Under the pieces are notes generated by a model that had not been told where the DNA came from, ran no database searches, and was given only the letters and a program-made list of their open reading frames with translations. DNA of 5,241 bases from NCBI GenBank assembly GCA_937910265.1, contig CALEPD010000118.1, positions 1 through 5,241 of the forward strand. Direction: 5' to 3'. Below, in pieces: positions 5,217 to 5,241 of the stretch (its first letter is position 1; each line of letters begins with the position of its first letter). Made by a program: the position numbers and the translations under genes. This DNA is from an uncultured Bacteroidales bacterium. Lineage in GTDB: Bacteria; Bacteroidota; Bacteroidia; Bacteroidales; P3.

Positions 5217-5241
5217 ATGACTGAAACGATTCCGGTCCCAA
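5217..5241 (+). CDS. start of a downstream gene, possibly nadA (partial)
   Basis: ATG 5217 begins MTETIPVP and runs off the window. The start is supported by GGAG 7 bp upstream and by the 1-bp gap to the NrtR-like stop. Eight residues are too few to identify the product. In actinobacteria the gene after nrtR is often nadA (quinolinate synthase), so that is the best guess from context only. Confidence 0.55.

Noticed and set aside
4235..5218. 327-codon open frame on the minus strand over the NrtR-like gene
   Set aside because: It is a typical high-GC shadow frame, rich in R, P, G and A. It covers a gene with clear family motifs on the other strand and crosses its intergenic region.
1..5241. 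CRISPR arrays, tRNA/rRNA genes, transposases or riboswitches
   Set aside because: Looked for by eye; no short regularly spaced repeats, cloverleaf-like sequence, transposase motif or recognisable riboswitch core was seen.

Overview
The window appears to be a composite of two unrelated bacterial backgrounds. Positions 1 to about 3978 look like Bacteroidota, probably Bacteroidales. The evidence is a DUF4296-type lipoprotein C-terminus, a Bacteroidota TAnnTTTG promoter (TATATTTG), A-rich leaders without clear Shine-Dalgarno sites, and a YifB-type AAA+ ATPase. Positions from about 3979 to the end look like a high-GC actinobacterium, perhaps Arthrobacter-like. The evidence is GC-rich codon use, clear ribosome binding sites, an Lrp/AsnC-type regulator, and an NrtR-type Nudix/winged-helix regulator that overlaps nothing but sits 1 bp before the next start codon.

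Layout, all genes on the + strand: the end of a DUF4296-type protein (1-267); an intergenic region with a promoter (268-412); complete yifB (413-1951); an unrecognised 324-aa protein (1962-2936); a TPR protein overlapping it by 10 bp (2927-3634); a 62-bp AT-rich spacer (3635-3696); a second, diverged 94-codon piece of the yifB 3' region (3697-3978); a 5'-truncated Lrp/AsnC regulator fused to it in frame (3979-4377); an intergenic region with a strong palindrome (4378-4486); an NrtR-like regulator (4487-5215); and the first 8 codons of another gene, possibly nadA (5217-5241).

Functionally, yifB, the unknown gene and the TPR gene are packed like an operon behind one promoter. The right-hand part looks like the regulatory head of an NAD biosynthesis operon: an NrtR-like repressor, its probable operator, and a tightly coupled downstream gene.

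The main point for a reader is structural. The yifB piece at 3697-3978 aligns without gaps to 1571-1852, at 79% nucleotide and 90% amino-acid identity by hand count. Joining base 1570 to base 3697 would also give a seamless yifB. The codon-ending pattern upstream of 1571 resembles the second piece more than it resembles the 3' end that yifB has now. The segment 1571-3696 may therefore be an inserted or swapped block, or a strain-mixing assembly error. The join near 3979 crosses phyla inside a reading frame and is most simply an assembly or library chimera. I see no convincing new biological system; the apparent AAA-Lrp fusion protein should not be taken as real without read support.
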